DNA of 64,000 nucleotides, from positions 152,375,007 to 152,439,006 of the forward strand of contig NC_081555.1 of NCBI RefSeq assembly GCF_963082655.1, read 5' to 3'. This stretch comes from Stomoxys calcitrans (Eukaryota; Arthropoda; Insecta; Diptera; Muscidae). Made by a program: the position numbers and the translations under genes. Positions within the stretch are counted from its first letter, which is position 1; each line of letters opens with the position of its first letter. This document shows positions 47,801 to 56,107 of this stretch, piece after piece. Under the pieces are notes generated by a model that was not told the origin of the DNA, searched no databases, and saw only the letters and a list, made by a program, of their open reading frames with translations.

Positions 47801-50191
47801 GCAGGATGACACTTGCTGATACGCGTTCCTCAGTTAGAATAGGAAACAATCTCTCCGAACCATTTAATACCAAACGAGGTTTCAGACAAGGAGACAGCCT
47901 AACGTGTGATCTCTTTAATATCCTGCTGGAGAAGATTATATGAGATGCAGATGTGAATAGATATGGCACAATAATCACAAGAGAACACATGCTACTCGCC
48001 CATGCTGACGACATCGATATCATAGGACGGTCACCGGAAGTAGTAACTGCAGCCTTTGAAAGACTCAAAAGAGAGTCAGTGAAAATGGGTCTGGTAGTAA
48101 ATGGAGATAAGACGAAATGGATGATTTCAACACTCAAAAAGCCTTGCACAACCGAGCAAATAAAGAGAATGGAGAAAGTTGGGAACCACAACTTTGAGAC
48201 AGTCAGTAACTTTATCTACCTCGGCACCGCCGCCGTAATCGAATCGAATGACACCAGTTTTGAGATTAAGCGAAGAATAATACTGGCAAACAGATGCTAC
48301 TTTGGACTAAGCAGGCAGTTTAGAAACAAAGCCACTTCTCGACAGACGAAGATTACACTATACAAGACACTGATACTACCTGTGCTGTTATATGGTTCTT
48401 AAGCATGGGTACTTGTGAAACCAGATGAGGCAGTGCTTGGAGTATTTGAGAGAAAGATTCTTCGTAAAATATATGGACCAGTTTGCGTTAACGGAGAATA
48501 TAGGCGACGTATAAACCACGAGCTGTATGAGCTGCATGACGACGATAGCATAGTTATACGCATCAAAATACAACGGTTGCGTTGGCTAGGTCATGTTCTC
48601 AGAATGGATGAAGAAGATCCAGCAAAGAAGTCTTTTGAAGGCCAACACGGTGATACACGCAAACAGAGAAGGCCAAAAGCCCGATGGAAAGATCAAGTTG
48701 TTGGAGACACCTCGAAACTTGGTGTCAGAGATTTTAGAATGTGCGCGAAAGATCGAGGCGCTTGGAACGCTATTCTACGTTCGGCCAGTGGAACAAATAT
48801 TCTGTCATAGCCAATTAAAGTAAAGTAAAAATTTTGTTATGACTTCCAATAACTGTGCTTAGTATGGCGCAAATCGGTATATAACCTGATATAGCTGCCA
48901 TATAAACCGATCTGGGATCTTGACTTCTTGAGCCTCTAGAGGGCGCAATTCTTATCCGATTTGGAAGAAATTTTGTACAACGGTTTCTCCCATGACCTTC
49001 AACATACGTGTTTGTTATGGTCTGAATCGGTCTATAGCCTGATACAGCTTCCATATAAATCAGTCTCTCTGTTTTACTTCTTGAGCCCCCAAAGGGCGCA
49101 ATTCTTATTCGAATTGGCTGACATTTTACACAGGTCTCCAACATATAATTTAATGTGGTCCGAACCGGACCATATCTTGATATCGCTCTAATAGCAGAGC
49201 AAATTTTTTCTTTTATTCTTTTGCCTAAGTAGAGATGCCGGGAAAAGTACTTGACAAATGCGATCCATGGTGGAGGGTATATAAGATTCGGCCCGGCTGA
49301 ACTTAGCAAGCTTTTATGTTTATTTATTATATATTTAATTATATTTTTTTTATTATATAACAATTGTAATTGTAATTTTCTTTCTTTCACAGGCCATTGC
49401 ATGCTATACTCCCAAATTTCTATGGGATAAATTTGAGGGAGGTCTTATGCGCATGATTGTCATGGGTCTGAATATCACCATTTGCACGCGAGAGGAAAAG
49501 GAGGCGAAACGCGACGCTCTCCTCGACTATTTGACCAAACATGTGAAACGCCACAAGATGTATGCCATACGCTATTGGTTGTGCGAGGCATTGTGCTTGG
49601 TCAACATCATATTGCAAATGTATCTGATGAATCGTTTCTTCGATGGCGAATTTATGTCCTATGGTACGCGTATAATGCAACTATCCGATGTGCCGCAAGA
49701 GCAAAGAGTCGATCCCATGGTTTATATATTCCCCAGAGTAACAAAATGTATATTCCATAAGTATGGTGCTTCAGGATCACTGCAGAAGCATGATTCGCTA
49801 TGCATATTGCCGCTGAACATTGTCAATGAGAAGACCTATGTTTTCATATGGTTCTGGTATATGATATTGCTGGCCCTATTGATTGGTTTGATAACATTCC
49901 GGTAAGCTCCAAGACTCATTTAATGGAAGTAGCAAAACGTTTAATTTACTTTTATTTGTTGCTTTCAGTGCCTTTATGCTTCTTATGCCCAAGTTCCGTC
50001 CACGCTTATTACATGCCCGCAATCGCATGATTAGCTTGGAAACCTGCCGCACCCTCTCCCAGAAGCTGGACATTGGCGATTGGTGGCTCATCTATATGTT
50101 GGGTCGCAATTTGGATCCCGCCATTTACAAGGAAGTCATGACAGAGTTCTCTAAAGAAATCGATCCTTCAAGATACAATAGAGCCAAGTGA
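26589..50191 (+). CDS. ogre: ogre / innexin 1 gap-junction protein (whole gene, 4 coding exons)
   Basis: Innexins form invertebrate gap-junction channels in the plasma membrane; ogre (Inx1) acts in neural and glial growth in Drosophila (family knowledge). Join 26589-26837, 36966-37073, 49393-49901 and 49969-50191: 1089 nt, 362 aa plus stop, the length I recall for Drosophila ogre. All introns are GT-AG and keep frame. Seen in the protein: N-terminal MYKLL and KWQDIQTDN; TM1 about residues 28-48; first extracellular loop with YVGNPI (47-52), C54 and C68; YYQWV signature (108-112) at TM2; TM3 about 178-200; second loop with C238 and C256; TM4 about 267-289; a 73-residue cytoplasmic tail. Intron 1 is 10.1 kb, intron 2 is 12.3 kb and intron 3 is 67 bp; the two long ones are mostly transposons. 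No coding defect is visible, so the gene should be functional. Assignment to ogre rather than another innexin rests on recognising near-identical stretches and is strong. Confidence 0.96.
26872..28422 (-). mobile_element. INE-1-like element with type-B array, reversed (E9), ogre intron 1
   Basis: Tail remnant AAGTAAAAAGGATTTGGATACC at the left; then eight to nine reversed units (GGACAATAAATGCGCCTTTT, GAGAGATCGGTCTATATGGC); at the right a head remnant ATATCCCCATCCTTCGGGGG. The strand is opposite to the same array at 35.5-36.8 kb in this intron. Confidence 0.75.
28676..28986 (-). mobile_element. SINE family 1, full length
   Basis: Complete copy: on the - strand GGAGGCCACCGTAGCGCAGA, A box, B box AGTTCGAATCC, body to CAAAATTTGCAAT. 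GTCCCG occurs on both sides, a possible short target duplication. Confidence 0.85.
28892..29121. repeat. perfect palindrome, 111-nt arms, 8-nt loop
   Basis: 28892-29002 and 29011-29121 are exact reverse complements around the spacer TGTATAGC. The arms contain the tRNA-like head of the SINE and about 22 nt of flanking LINE sequence (GTCCCGTTATGATACCAAGA), so the duplication copied the SINE junction too. Confidence 0.97.
30591..31846. other. unique DNA, ogre intron 1
   Basis: AT-rich sequence without recognised gene or repeat; probably original intron DNA. Confidence 0.4.
31847..34062 (-). mobile_element. INE-1-like element split by a LINE (E10), ogre intron 1
   Basis: Tail AAGTAAAAGCGTGCCAAGTTC and TATACCCTCCACAATG at the left. 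The sequence stops at 32050 and resumes at 33706 after a LINE, with units running to about 34020. The right end is a 12-bp hairpin (34030-34060) rather than a normal head. Confidence 0.7.
32051..33705 (-). mobile_element. LOA-like LINE, 5'-truncated, 12-bp target duplication
   Basis: Flanked by GACCATAGTATA at 32039-32050 and 33706-33717. - strand products: 33681-33355 RT with DIKGAFNYVR and QGTPQGGILSPLQW, then TINDLL; 33186-32860 RT C terminus (VVWWTAMEKK, IQQVQRTCCLGI, AMRTTTTRAWDTIL); 32846-32658 RNase H with YTDGSKLEDRVGLG; 32494-32261 RNase H end (MPGHNGVRGNERADDLA). The 3' end is AACCTAACCTAACC. Some stops and frameshifts; inactive. Confidence 0.9.
34063..35265. repeat. mixed repeat remnants, ogre intron 1
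   Basis: 34063-34260 resembles the third INE-1-like family; 34300-34480 is T/A-rich low complexity; from 34486 (CTAGCCGAACCCGCTCCGCT) begins a repeat with GGTATTTGAG/TTCATTTGA style units related in style to the array at 38.6-40.3 kb (CCCATATTGTC, CTTTCATTTGA). No gene. Confidence 0.45.
35270..36880 (+). mobile_element. INE-1-like element with type-B array (E11), ogre intron 1
   Basis: Head remnant at 35274; core-like TATATATATTTCTAAGACGA and CTCCGTCCGTCCGTCTG; a second core-like start at 35775; type-B units 35900-36720; tail GGTGGTGGGTATCCAAAGTT, CGGCCCGGCCGAGATTAACA, ending ACTTGTTTT about 85 bp before ogre exon 2. Confidence 0.75.
36966..37073 (+). CDS. ogre: ogre coding exon 2 (residues 84-119)
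   Basis: 108-nt exon between acceptor TTTCAG (ends 36965) and donor GTAAGA (from 37074), phase 0 on both sides. It encodes VGREVAHPGV, an acidic stretch and YYTYYQWVCFVLFFQ, the innexin signature at the start of TM2. It fits exactly between the flanking exons. It is the smallest exon and is isolated between two introns of more than 10 kb; the upstream INE-1-like element stops about 85 bp before its acceptor. Confidence 0.94.
37074..38185. other. unique DNA, start of ogre intron 2
   Basis: AT-rich, no recognised gene or repeat; probably original intron. Confidence 0.4.
38190..38560 (+). repeat. type-B 153-bp array fragment
   Basis: About two and a half units (GATATAGCTGCCATATAGAC, GGGCCCATAAAAGGCGCATT) in the same orientation as 35.5-36.8 kb, without head or tail. 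Confidence 0.75.
38561..40320. repeat. tandem array of about 125-132-bp units
   Basis: Units keyed by ACTCAAATGAAAGGTATTT, GAATCTGATATCC and GGGGGCCGCCCC recur with starts near 38771, 38896, 39028, 39158 and 39288 and decay toward 40300. GC-rich for this region and without coding potential. Confidence 0.75.
40332..40567 (-). mobile_element. mariner-derived MITE copy 4
   Basis: 236 bp, TGGGTTGCCCAAAAAGTAAT at the left and CTTTTTGGGCAACGCAA at the right (one change from GGCAACCCAA). Confidence 0.92.
40568..42145. other. mostly unique DNA, ogre intron 2
   Basis: Begins with GGAGCGGGCCCGGTCCCGCTAG at about 40669-40690, which mirrors CTAGCCGAACCCGCTCCGC at 34486 and may be the end of the element carrying the array. 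The rest is AT-rich unique DNA with one strong hairpin at 41410-41474. Confidence 0.4.
42698..43645 (-). mobile_element. mariner element, internally deleted, with DD34D transposase
   Basis: Ends TAGGTTGCCCAAAAAGTAGT and CTTTTTGGGCAACCCA match the seven-copy TIR set in this window. About 950 bp instead of the roughly 1.3 kb usual for mariner; the missing part is the transposase N terminus. It is the likely source family of the MITEs here. Confidence 0.92.
42772..43575 (-). pseudogene. mariner transposase lacking its N terminus
   Basis: The open frame starts at non-ATG codons just after a stop, so no native start is present. Seen, numbering from the TTG at 43563: helix-turn-helix remnant (REIGEKLNIPKSTVHYHM, 8-25), linker WVPH (37-40), first catalytic Asp in TGDEKW (D74), second in HQDNARAH (D166), third in SPDIAPSDYHLF (D201), with exactly 34 residues between the last two, the mariner DD34D signature. 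The C terminus ends NGNYIFD. About 80-90 N-terminal residues (first DNA-binding helices) are absent, so it should not bind its ends normally. The TIR style (AAAAAGTAATTGCGG) recalls the Hsmar1/cecropia group. Confidence 0.92.
44050..44272 (-). mobile_element. SINE family 1, shortened body
   Basis: The - strand head GTGGCCACCGTAGCGCAGAG and B-box-like GCTTCGAATCC are present; the body is shortened and diverged, ending GGGCAAATTT. Confidence 0.82.
44273..44700. other. unique AT-rich DNA, ogre intron 2
   Basis: No gene or repeat recognised. Confidence 0.4.
44715..45084. repeat. long (AAATA)n pentanucleotide microsatellite
   Basis: About 365 bp of nearly perfect AAATA repeat with rare C or G interruptions near 44751, 44788 and 45043. 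The - strand reads as a Phe/Ile/Leu/Tyr polymer (YFILF repeated), which is not a protein gene. Confidence 0.98.
45099..45525. repeat. inverted pair of the unclassified interspersed repeat
   Basis: 45099-45250 (+) and 45270-45525 (-) are diverged inverted copies of the repeat at 15190: both contain CTCGAGA(C/T)CAT and GGATCATGATTTCTG in opposite sense. Together they could fold back on about 150 bp. Confidence 0.7.
45640..46440 (-). repeat. diverged 153-bp-type array
   Basis: Starts at a tail fragment ACAAGTAAAAGCGTG; units keyed by ATCGGTTTATATGGGGGCTA and GACATGGATGTTGGAAGTCA; ends near a degraded core (GGACAGACATACGG). Confidence 0.65.
46455..46930 (+). repeat. type-B 153-bp array with tail remnant
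   Basis: Three units (GATATAGCTGCCATATAGAC) followed by a tail-like GATGTGGTGGGTATGAAA. No head is seen. Confidence 0.65.
46938..49320 (+). mobile_element. INE-1-like element split by an RTE LINE (E12), ogre intron 2
   Basis: Head TATACCCTCCACCATAGGATGG; AAAGTATATATATTTTTGAT; TCGATCTAGCCATGTCCGTC; 153-bp units 47100-47324 and 48843-49240; tail GATCCATGGTGGAGGGTATA, CGGCCCGGCTGAACTTAGCA. Without the LINE it is about 870 bp, a compact complete element and a good reference for the family. Confidence 0.85.
47325..48831 (+). mobile_element. RTE-like LINE, 5'-truncated, 11-bp target duplication
   Basis: Flanked by TTTTGTTATGA at 47314-47324 and 48832-48842. Encoded pieces: RT entry NNKAAGADGLPAELFK and CPVHKKGD(N)TECTNYRGISL; GFRQGDSLTCDLFNILLEKI; catalytic box as LAHADDIDI; KMGLVVNGDKTKWM; C-terminal RLRWLGHVLRM and RPKARWKDQV, typical of RTE. 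At least two frame breaks and an internal stop near 48400 make it dead. The 3' end is short TAAAG repeats (AATTAAAGTAAAGTAAA), as usual for RTE. Confidence 0.9.
49393..49901 (+). CDS. ogre: ogre coding exon 3 (residues 120 to part of 289)
   Basis: Begins after acceptor TTTCACAG (49392) with GCC ATT GCA TGC and ends in CG before donor GTAAGC (49902), so codon 289 is split after two bases. It encodes the cytoplasmic loop (FEGGLMRMIVMGLN and a basic KEAKRD stretch), TM3, the second extracellular loop with C238 and C256, and TM4. Another INE-1-like element ends about 75 bp upstream, so little native intron sequence remains before the acceptor. Confidence 0.95.
49969..50191 (+). CDS. ogre: ogre coding exon 4 (cytoplasmic tail, stop)
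   Basis: Follows a 67-bp intron with acceptor TTTCAG. The first base completes Arg289; the exon then encodes AFMLLMPKFRPRLL, the GDWWLIYMLGRNLDP block typical of innexin tails, and ends RAK with TGA at 50189-50191. The short intron 3 is the only one without inserted elements. Confidence 0.94.
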
Positions 50192-50960
50192 TTTTCAGCA
50201 GCGCACATGCGTAACCAACCTGCCCAACTTTGATGACTCCAACCCACTGAACCAGAAACAACGACGACCTTTAATAAGAGGAAATTCTAATTAAATGGAG
50301 AGAAAAAAGCAAAATACAAAATATCTTTGCATGAGTGTAGTTCTGTGATTAAGTTAATTAATTATTCTCCTTTGTATTTGTCTTTGTTTCCTTTCCCCTC
50401 ATACCCACTTGTTGAGGTAGATAAGATTTTTTGTTCTTCCCTTTTTAGGTGAGTTTAAGAATACGAAAACCTTAATACTCAAGCAGCTCTCTCTTCTTTT
50501 TTATAAAAAAAAAATGAAAATCTCTAAAAGCGAGGAACATTTTTTATCCTTTACAAAAGACAAGGGATAACAAAAAATAATTTTATAATAAAAAAAAAAA
50601 TCAATGATCACAACTCTTTTTTTATTATAATTATTATCATAAAAAAAGAAACATTTTATTATATTATTCTTTATATATTTCTTAGTTTATAAGTTATAAT
50701 AAAAAAATTAGTTCGTCTTTATAATAATATTGATAATTTTAATGTAAAACAAAAATCCATGTTCGTTTTGTTACCCTTCTAAATGCTTGTGTTTTTGACA
50801 TTTTCAAGAGTCTCTTTCTATAAAAAAAAAACAAAAACATATTTTGTATAAATATTTAAAAACAAATCACCGATAATGAAAAACATGAAACAATCAAAAA
50901 TGAATAAAACAAAGCATTTATATGTGTATGAAATAAATTTTTTTAAAATATTGCAATTTA
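50192..50960 (+). other. ogre 3' UTR and candidate polyadenylation signals
   Basis: AT-rich sequence after the ogre stop with no credible ORF. AATAAA hexamers occur at 50903-50908 and 50932-50937, the second followed by a T-rich stretch, giving a 3' UTR of about 750 nt if used. The stretch to about 51110 is low-complexity AT-rich DNA with nothing else recognised. The exact cleavage site is inferred. Confidence 0.45.
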
Positions 50961-51266
50961 TTGCAAAACAACACTTTATTAGTGAAGTTCAATTGTAAGT
51001 TATTTTTACAAAAACAACAAAAAGGACCAACAAAATTTTTAAATAAAAAGAAAAACAACAAACCGTAAATTTGTGAAGTCTTCTTTTTTCATTGGCCAAA
51101 AACTCTGATTGAAGAGTTGGCAATGATTTTTATGCCCTACACCACCACTGTGGTACAGGATTGTTGCTTGATTCTGTTGAGTGTCAAGACCCAGGTTACC
51201 AGGACCCTGGTTACAATCGGGACATACATCTTGCACGTCGGCATCAATCCTTGCTCTCTAGGAGTT

Positions 51267-51455
51267 AGATAACTTTCAACATATTAAAATGTTTGGGGTA
51301 ATACAAGAAAAGGTTTTTTTTGAAGAAAAAATTGTATACGACTGACAAGAAAAAGAAAACTTCTAATATACATTCAAGAACAAAGCATATTTCATTAAAT
51401 TAAAATGTAAAAACAAAGTATCAATACCACAAGTATTTAATTGCATATACTAACA
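51267..51455 (-). repeat. copia 3' LTR
   Basis: 189 bp, same ends as the 5' LTR (- strand TGTTAGTATATGC to GTTATCT), adjacent to the polypurine tract. Confidence 0.93.
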
Positions 51456-51466
51456 CCCCCATCCAA

Positions 51467-52290
51467 TTAAATAAATCCAATATTATCTCCAAAATTTTCA
51501 AAAAGAATTTTTGTCAAAGACTTGGTAAAGAAATCTGCGACTTGTTCCTTACTTGATTTGTAAACAATGTTGATTATCTTATCTTGAACCAGATCTCGGA
51601 GAATATAATATTTGATATCAATATGTTTCATTCGTTGATGTTCTTTAGGCTCTTCCGCGATCTTTATGCAAGACATATTATTGGGTTGCCCAAAAAGTAA
51701 ATGCGAATTTTTCATATAGTCGGCGTTGACAAATTTTTTCACAGCTTGTGACTCTGTAATTGCATTCTTTCTTCTGTCAGTTATCAGCTGTTACTTTTAG
51801 CTTGTTTTAGAAAAAAAGTATAAAAAAAGTATAAAAAAAAGTATAATTGATTAAAGTTCATTCTAAGTTTTATTAAAAATGCATTTACTTTCTTTTAAAA
51901 AATCCGCAATTACTTTTTGGGCAACCCATATCTTCGTAAATAGTTATGGGCAAATCAATATTTATGTTCAAATCCTGCAATGATTTCAGTAAATACATAA
52001 TTTCACTAGCTGTAATACAAAGGGTTATGTATTCTTATTCGGTCGAAGAAAGTGAAACCGTTGGTTGTTGGTAATTTATTTAAATAACCACTCAAAGATT
52101 TTCTATCGTAGGTATCACTTTCCCAATCTGCATCGCAATATGCAAATAATGTGTAATCAGATTTTCCATCAAATAAAAGCTTCATATCTTTGGTCTTCTT
52201 TAGATACCGAAGAATTATTTTCAGATGACTCCAGTGACAATCTGTAGCACAATTTTGAAAACGGCTTAAATAGTTTACACTGCGAAGCAA
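51467..52290 (-). pseudogene. copia RNase H, split by a MITE
   Basis: 52290-52006: copia RNase H start (VNYLSRFQNCATDCHWSHLK, ILRYLKKTKDMKL, YCDADWESD). After the MITE, 51660-51467 gives the end (HIDIKYYILRDLVQ, EQVADFFTKSL) up to the polypurine tract. Confidence 0.85.
51681..51928 (+). mobile_element. mariner-derived MITE copy 5
   Basis: TTGGGTTGCCCAAAAAGTAA at the left and CTTTTTGGGCAACCCA at the right; slightly longer than the others through an expanded AAAAAAGTATA tract. Inserted in copia RNase H, hence younger than the copia insertion. Confidence 0.92.
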
Positions 52291-52302
52291 GCATCAAATA
52301 CA

Positions 52303-53338
52303 TCAAAAACAGCCAATTAATTCTTTGTAAGGTTCTTTAGAATGTTGAGTTTTCTCATTGATATCATTAGGTATGGACAACTTAGGAGTATCTGCATTTT
52401 TACAGTTTTCCATTTCAAACTTCTTTAATAGATTCACTATGAAACCTTTTTGAGTCATTTCAATTGTGAATTCTTCAATATTTCTACGTACTTTAATTCC
52501 CAAATAAACGTCAATGTCTCCCATATCCTTCATTTCAAATTCCGATTTTAGCTGTAATTTTAAATCTTGGATTGCTTTCATGTTGTTGCCAACAATAAGA
52601 AGATCGTCTACATAAAGCAGTAAATATATTATATTGCCATTGTCTGTGCGAATATATAAGCAATAGTCATTTTTCGATCTTGTAAAATTCAATGATAATA
52701 TAAAGGAATTAAATCTTTCATTCCACATTCTAGGTGATTGCTTTTGTCCATACAGGGAACGGTTAAGTTTACACACAACATTTGATTCACATTCAATACC
52801 TTTTGGTGGATCCATGTATATATCCTCTCGTAGATATCCATTCAAAAACGCAGTCTTGACATCCATTTGATGTATGATATATTTCATTTTATTTGCGACT
52901 GCTAATAAAATACGCAAAGTACCAATTCTAGTCACGGGAGAATAGGTCTCATTGTAGTCAAAACCTTGACACTGAGTAAATCCTCTAGCACCAACTCGTG
53001 CTTTGTATTCACCTGGATTCCCGTTTGCATCCAACTTTCGCCGAAATCCATACAGGGAACGGTTAAGTTTACACACAACATTTGATTCACATTCAAGAAC
53101 TTTTGGTGGATCCATGTATATATCCTCTCGTAGATATCCATTCAACGCGGTCTTGACATCCATTTGATGTATGATATATTGCATTTTATTCGCGACTGCT
53201 AATATAGAAGGAGAGAGAATAGGAGCAAGATAATAGGTCTCATTGTAGTCAAAACCTTGACACTGAGTAAATCCTCTGGCAACAACTCGTGCCTCGTACT
53301 CACCTGGATTCCCGTTTGCCTCCAACTTTCGCCGAAAT
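52303..53338 (-). pseudogene. copia reverse transcriptase with in-frame segment duplication
   Basis: Open for about 340 codons. The block from EANGNPGEY through VVCKLNRSLYG occurs twice (53338-53048, then 53047-52748), joined in frame; the second copy continues into YGQKQSPRMWN and the catalytic LLYVDDLLIVG (only once). The first copy has lost residues (KTALNGYL for KTAFLNGYL) and carries an altered stretch LAPILSPSI. An intact copia RT has one such block. Confidence 0.9.
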
Positions 53339-53795
53339 ACCCATTTGGAACTTGTGACACTTTTTGCCTTTGGACGTTAAACTTATTCCCATGTGTTATT
53401 CTTGGTCAAAGAATTTAATTCTGAATTAATGGCAGCATACCACTCATCAGCATCAACACAGTTTTCAACATCTTCGTATCTAGTGAGAACTTCTGATACA
53501 AATTGTTCTGCGCTTAAAGCCAAAGCCATATAATGAAATCGTCTAGTGAGGATTTATTGTTATTGTACCTCTACGCAGTTCTACAGTTGGTTGGTTGGTG
53601 CTTTCAGTAAGCACAACTGTATCTATATCACCATTTTCCCACATATTTTGTTCTTCCGGGATATTAACTGTTTCTTCGAATATTTCATCCTCACTGTTTT
53701 CTTCTTCAGTCCCAAGACTTTGTTTCAGGCTATTTTCATTTTCCTTATACGACTTCTCTAGTACTATAGATACATCCTTTCTTACAGGCAGCGGA

Positions 53796-54338
53796 TTAGT
53801 AAACATCTCTCGACAGAACTAGCTTCCTTCCAGCTGTATGCCATAAACGGTAACCATTTCCACTATAACCAATCATAAGTAGTTTCCTCGATTTCATATC
53901 CAGTTTCGTTCGTTGAGCTTTTGGAATATGGGAATATGCAGCACAGCCAAACACTCTCAAGTTGGACAAGTAAGGCTTATTTCCGGACCAGACTTCAGCA
54001 GGAGTTTTGTTGGATGAAAGAGAGCTGGTTGGACTTCTGTTTGTGACATAATTAGCACAGTATATTGCTTCAGATCTCAAATATTTTGGAACACCACTTT
54101 TTGATATCATAGATCTTGATTTTTCAATTAGAGTTCTGTTCATCCTGTCAGATTTTCCATTCTGTTCTGGTGTGTAAGCATGAGTATATTGTATTGTAAT
54201 CCCAGAATTTCTACAAAAATCCGATGAATATTCACCGCCGTTATCACACTTCAATTTTGAAAGTTTATTGCAATTTACCTTGTAGTTTTTAAAATGTGTT
54301 AAAACTTCTGATTTATTTGCCACTATATGTAAGGACAA
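53796..54338 (-). pseudogene. copia integrase core fragment
   Basis: Contains KCDNGGEY (second catalytic Asp) and TPEQNGKSDRMNRTLIE (catalytic Glu region), then NKTPAEVWSG and LRVFGCAAYSHIP, as in copia integrases. A frame break near 54340 separates it from the upstream domain. The linker to RT (53543-53790) is acidic and Glu-rich. Confidence 0.88.
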
Positions 54339-54402
54339 GTAAAGTGCGAATAGTCATCTATGAATATTACAATATACTTCTTTCCATCCCAGGAATTTGG
54401 TG

Positions 54403-54989
54403 TTAAGGTTCACATACATCGCTATGAATCAGCTGCAAAGGTCTAAGAGAATATTCCTTGTCTTTCTTACCTTTAAACGGCAATCTGTGTTGCTTTCCGA
54501 AAACACATGATTCGCAAAAGGGTTTTTCATCCTTAATATCGTCCATTCCATTTACCATTGCTTTCAACTTTTTCATATCTTGCTCATTTAAATGGCATAG
54601 ACATTGATGCCATAAATCTGCGACTTGCTGATGATTACTTAAATTGGCATTTGCATTTTCATAATTCAGTATCATCCTTCAACATCGAAGTATGCCCTTT
54701 AAAAATTTGTATTCTTTTGTTTTCAAATACGGATTTCATCCCTGCTTCTTCAATGCGTCGTATAGAAAATAAGTTTCATTTCAGATCCTTGCAAAGTAAA
54801 ACATTTTTTATTGAACACCTTGAAAACTTCCCATTCACTTTGAAGTATCCAACAATTGTTCCAGATTTTTCGGCTACAATACTTACGACATTCTTTGCAA
54901 CACCAATAATTACTGGATTATCTTGCTTGTGCAACTCGAAGAAACATCTCTCTTCATTGGCCATGTGATCGCTGGCTCCGGAATCATCT
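54403..54989 (-). pseudogene. copia protease and integrase zinc region (broken)
   Basis: The protease active-site motif IDDSGASDHM lies at about 54960-54985, just after an in-frame TAG. Downstream 54675-54403 has the integrase HHCC-type motif (LWHQCLCHLN, then CESCVFGKQHR) and the first catalytic Asp in LIHSDVCEP. Confidence 0.8.
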
Positions 54990-55790
54990 ATCTATTTCAT
55001 ATTGCTGTTCACTTGACTTGTATAGCATTCTTCGTCAGCAATAAAGCACAAATCAGAATTTGCCACGTTTCCAGATTTCTCAGATTGATCTCGCTTAAAT
55101 TTGAAAGAGTTTTTCTTTTTGTGTCCAATTTTCCCACAATAATGGCATTTGAATTTAAATGAAACTTTCATAGCAACACTTTCTTCCACTGGATGTTCAT
55201 TGCTAGAACACATACGTTTTCTTTCCTCTTCAAGCAAACGATTTTTGACAAAGTCCATTTCAAGACAATCCGGGTTCTATCAATTGCTGTTATCACGTTA
55301 TTGTAGGATTCCAGCAAATTATGAAATAGCAAACAAATGGTATCCAACTTTTCCAACGTAGCTCCCGACGATTTCAGTTGTCGAACAACACTATCAAACT
55401 TGAGGAAAAACGAATTAAAATTTTCCTTGCTTTCACATTTCATGGTCAACAGCTTTTTCCTGAGGTACTATTGATTTGATTTTGATTTTCTTGGCAAACA
55501 CATTTGATAATGATTGCAAGATTCCAAAAGAACTTTTGCTGTCCTTTACATATTCCAAGTGTGAATCCCCAATTCTTCTTATTATCAAAGATTTCGCCTT
55601 TGTGTCCTTCTTCTTCCATTCCAATTTCTTAGCCTCGACAGTTTCTTGCGAAATAAGTTCCGTGACATCTTTCTGTATCAGTTCCAACAGATCGTGTTCG
55701 TTCAAAACCGTTTCCAATCTAAACTTCCAATTATCGTAATTCCGACCCTCGAACAAATGCAGTGCGAACATCTCTTCCGCCATATCTGGG
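54990..55790 (-). pseudogene. copia gag region (broken)
   Basis: Starts with MAEEMFALHLFEGRNYDNWK at about 55780, typical copia gag. A frame break near 55440 leads into ENFNSFFLKFDSVVRQLKSSG and another near 55250. The zinc knuckle reads CHYCGKIGHKKKN, with Asn at the final zinc-binding Cys position, so it is probably defective. Confidence 0.85.
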
Positions 55791-55799
55791 CCCATAACC

Positions 55800-55994
55800 A
55801 GATAACTTTCAACAAAGTAAATTTTTTTGGGGTAATACAAGAAAAGGTTTTTATTGAAGGAAAAGTTTTGTACAACTGACAAGAAAAAAAAAATTATGCT
55901 TCTAATATACATTCAAGAACAAAGCATACTTGATTAAATTAAAATGTAAAAACAAAGTATGAATACCACAAGTATTTAATTGCATATACTAACA
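55800..55994 (-). repeat. copia 5' LTR
   Basis: 195 bp, - strand starts TGTTAGTATATGCAATTAAA and ends AAAGTTATCT; contains AATAAA-like signals. It differs from the 189-bp 3' LTR at a modest number of positions, so insertion is not very recent. Confidence 0.93.
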
Positions 55995-56107
55995 GAGTTG
56001 AGGCGGCTGCATCTGCCGGAACGTAATTGAGGCTGAACTACTCTGGTTTGCCGGGTGAGGTCAATTTATTCAGGTGCAATGGAAGGCGGTCGTTCTCCAA
56101 GAACTAT

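Larger units (their letters stand above)
51267..55994 (-). mobile_element. copia-type LTR retrotransposon, complete ends, inactive
   Basis: Target duplication GAGTT at 51262-51266 and 55995-55999. LTRs 51267-51455 and 55800-55994, primer site GGTTATGGGCCCAGA (initiator-Met tRNA half type used by copia) at 55785-55799, polypurine tract GGATGGGGG next to the 3' LTR at 51456-51464. Domain order gag, protease, integrase, RT, RNase H (Ty1/copia order). Frameshifts, stops, an RT duplication and a MITE at 51681-51928 kill it. Length without the MITE is about 4.5 kb. It inserted into a jockey-like LINE. Confidence 0.95.

Noticed and set aside
53546..53822. Ser/Phe-rich + strand frames in the copia region
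   Set aside because: Antisense shadow of the acidic linker between integrase and RT.
51267..55994. Possible endogenous retrovirus
   Set aside because: Domain order (integrase before RT), copia-type primer site and absence of an env frame identify a Ty1/copia retrotransposon.
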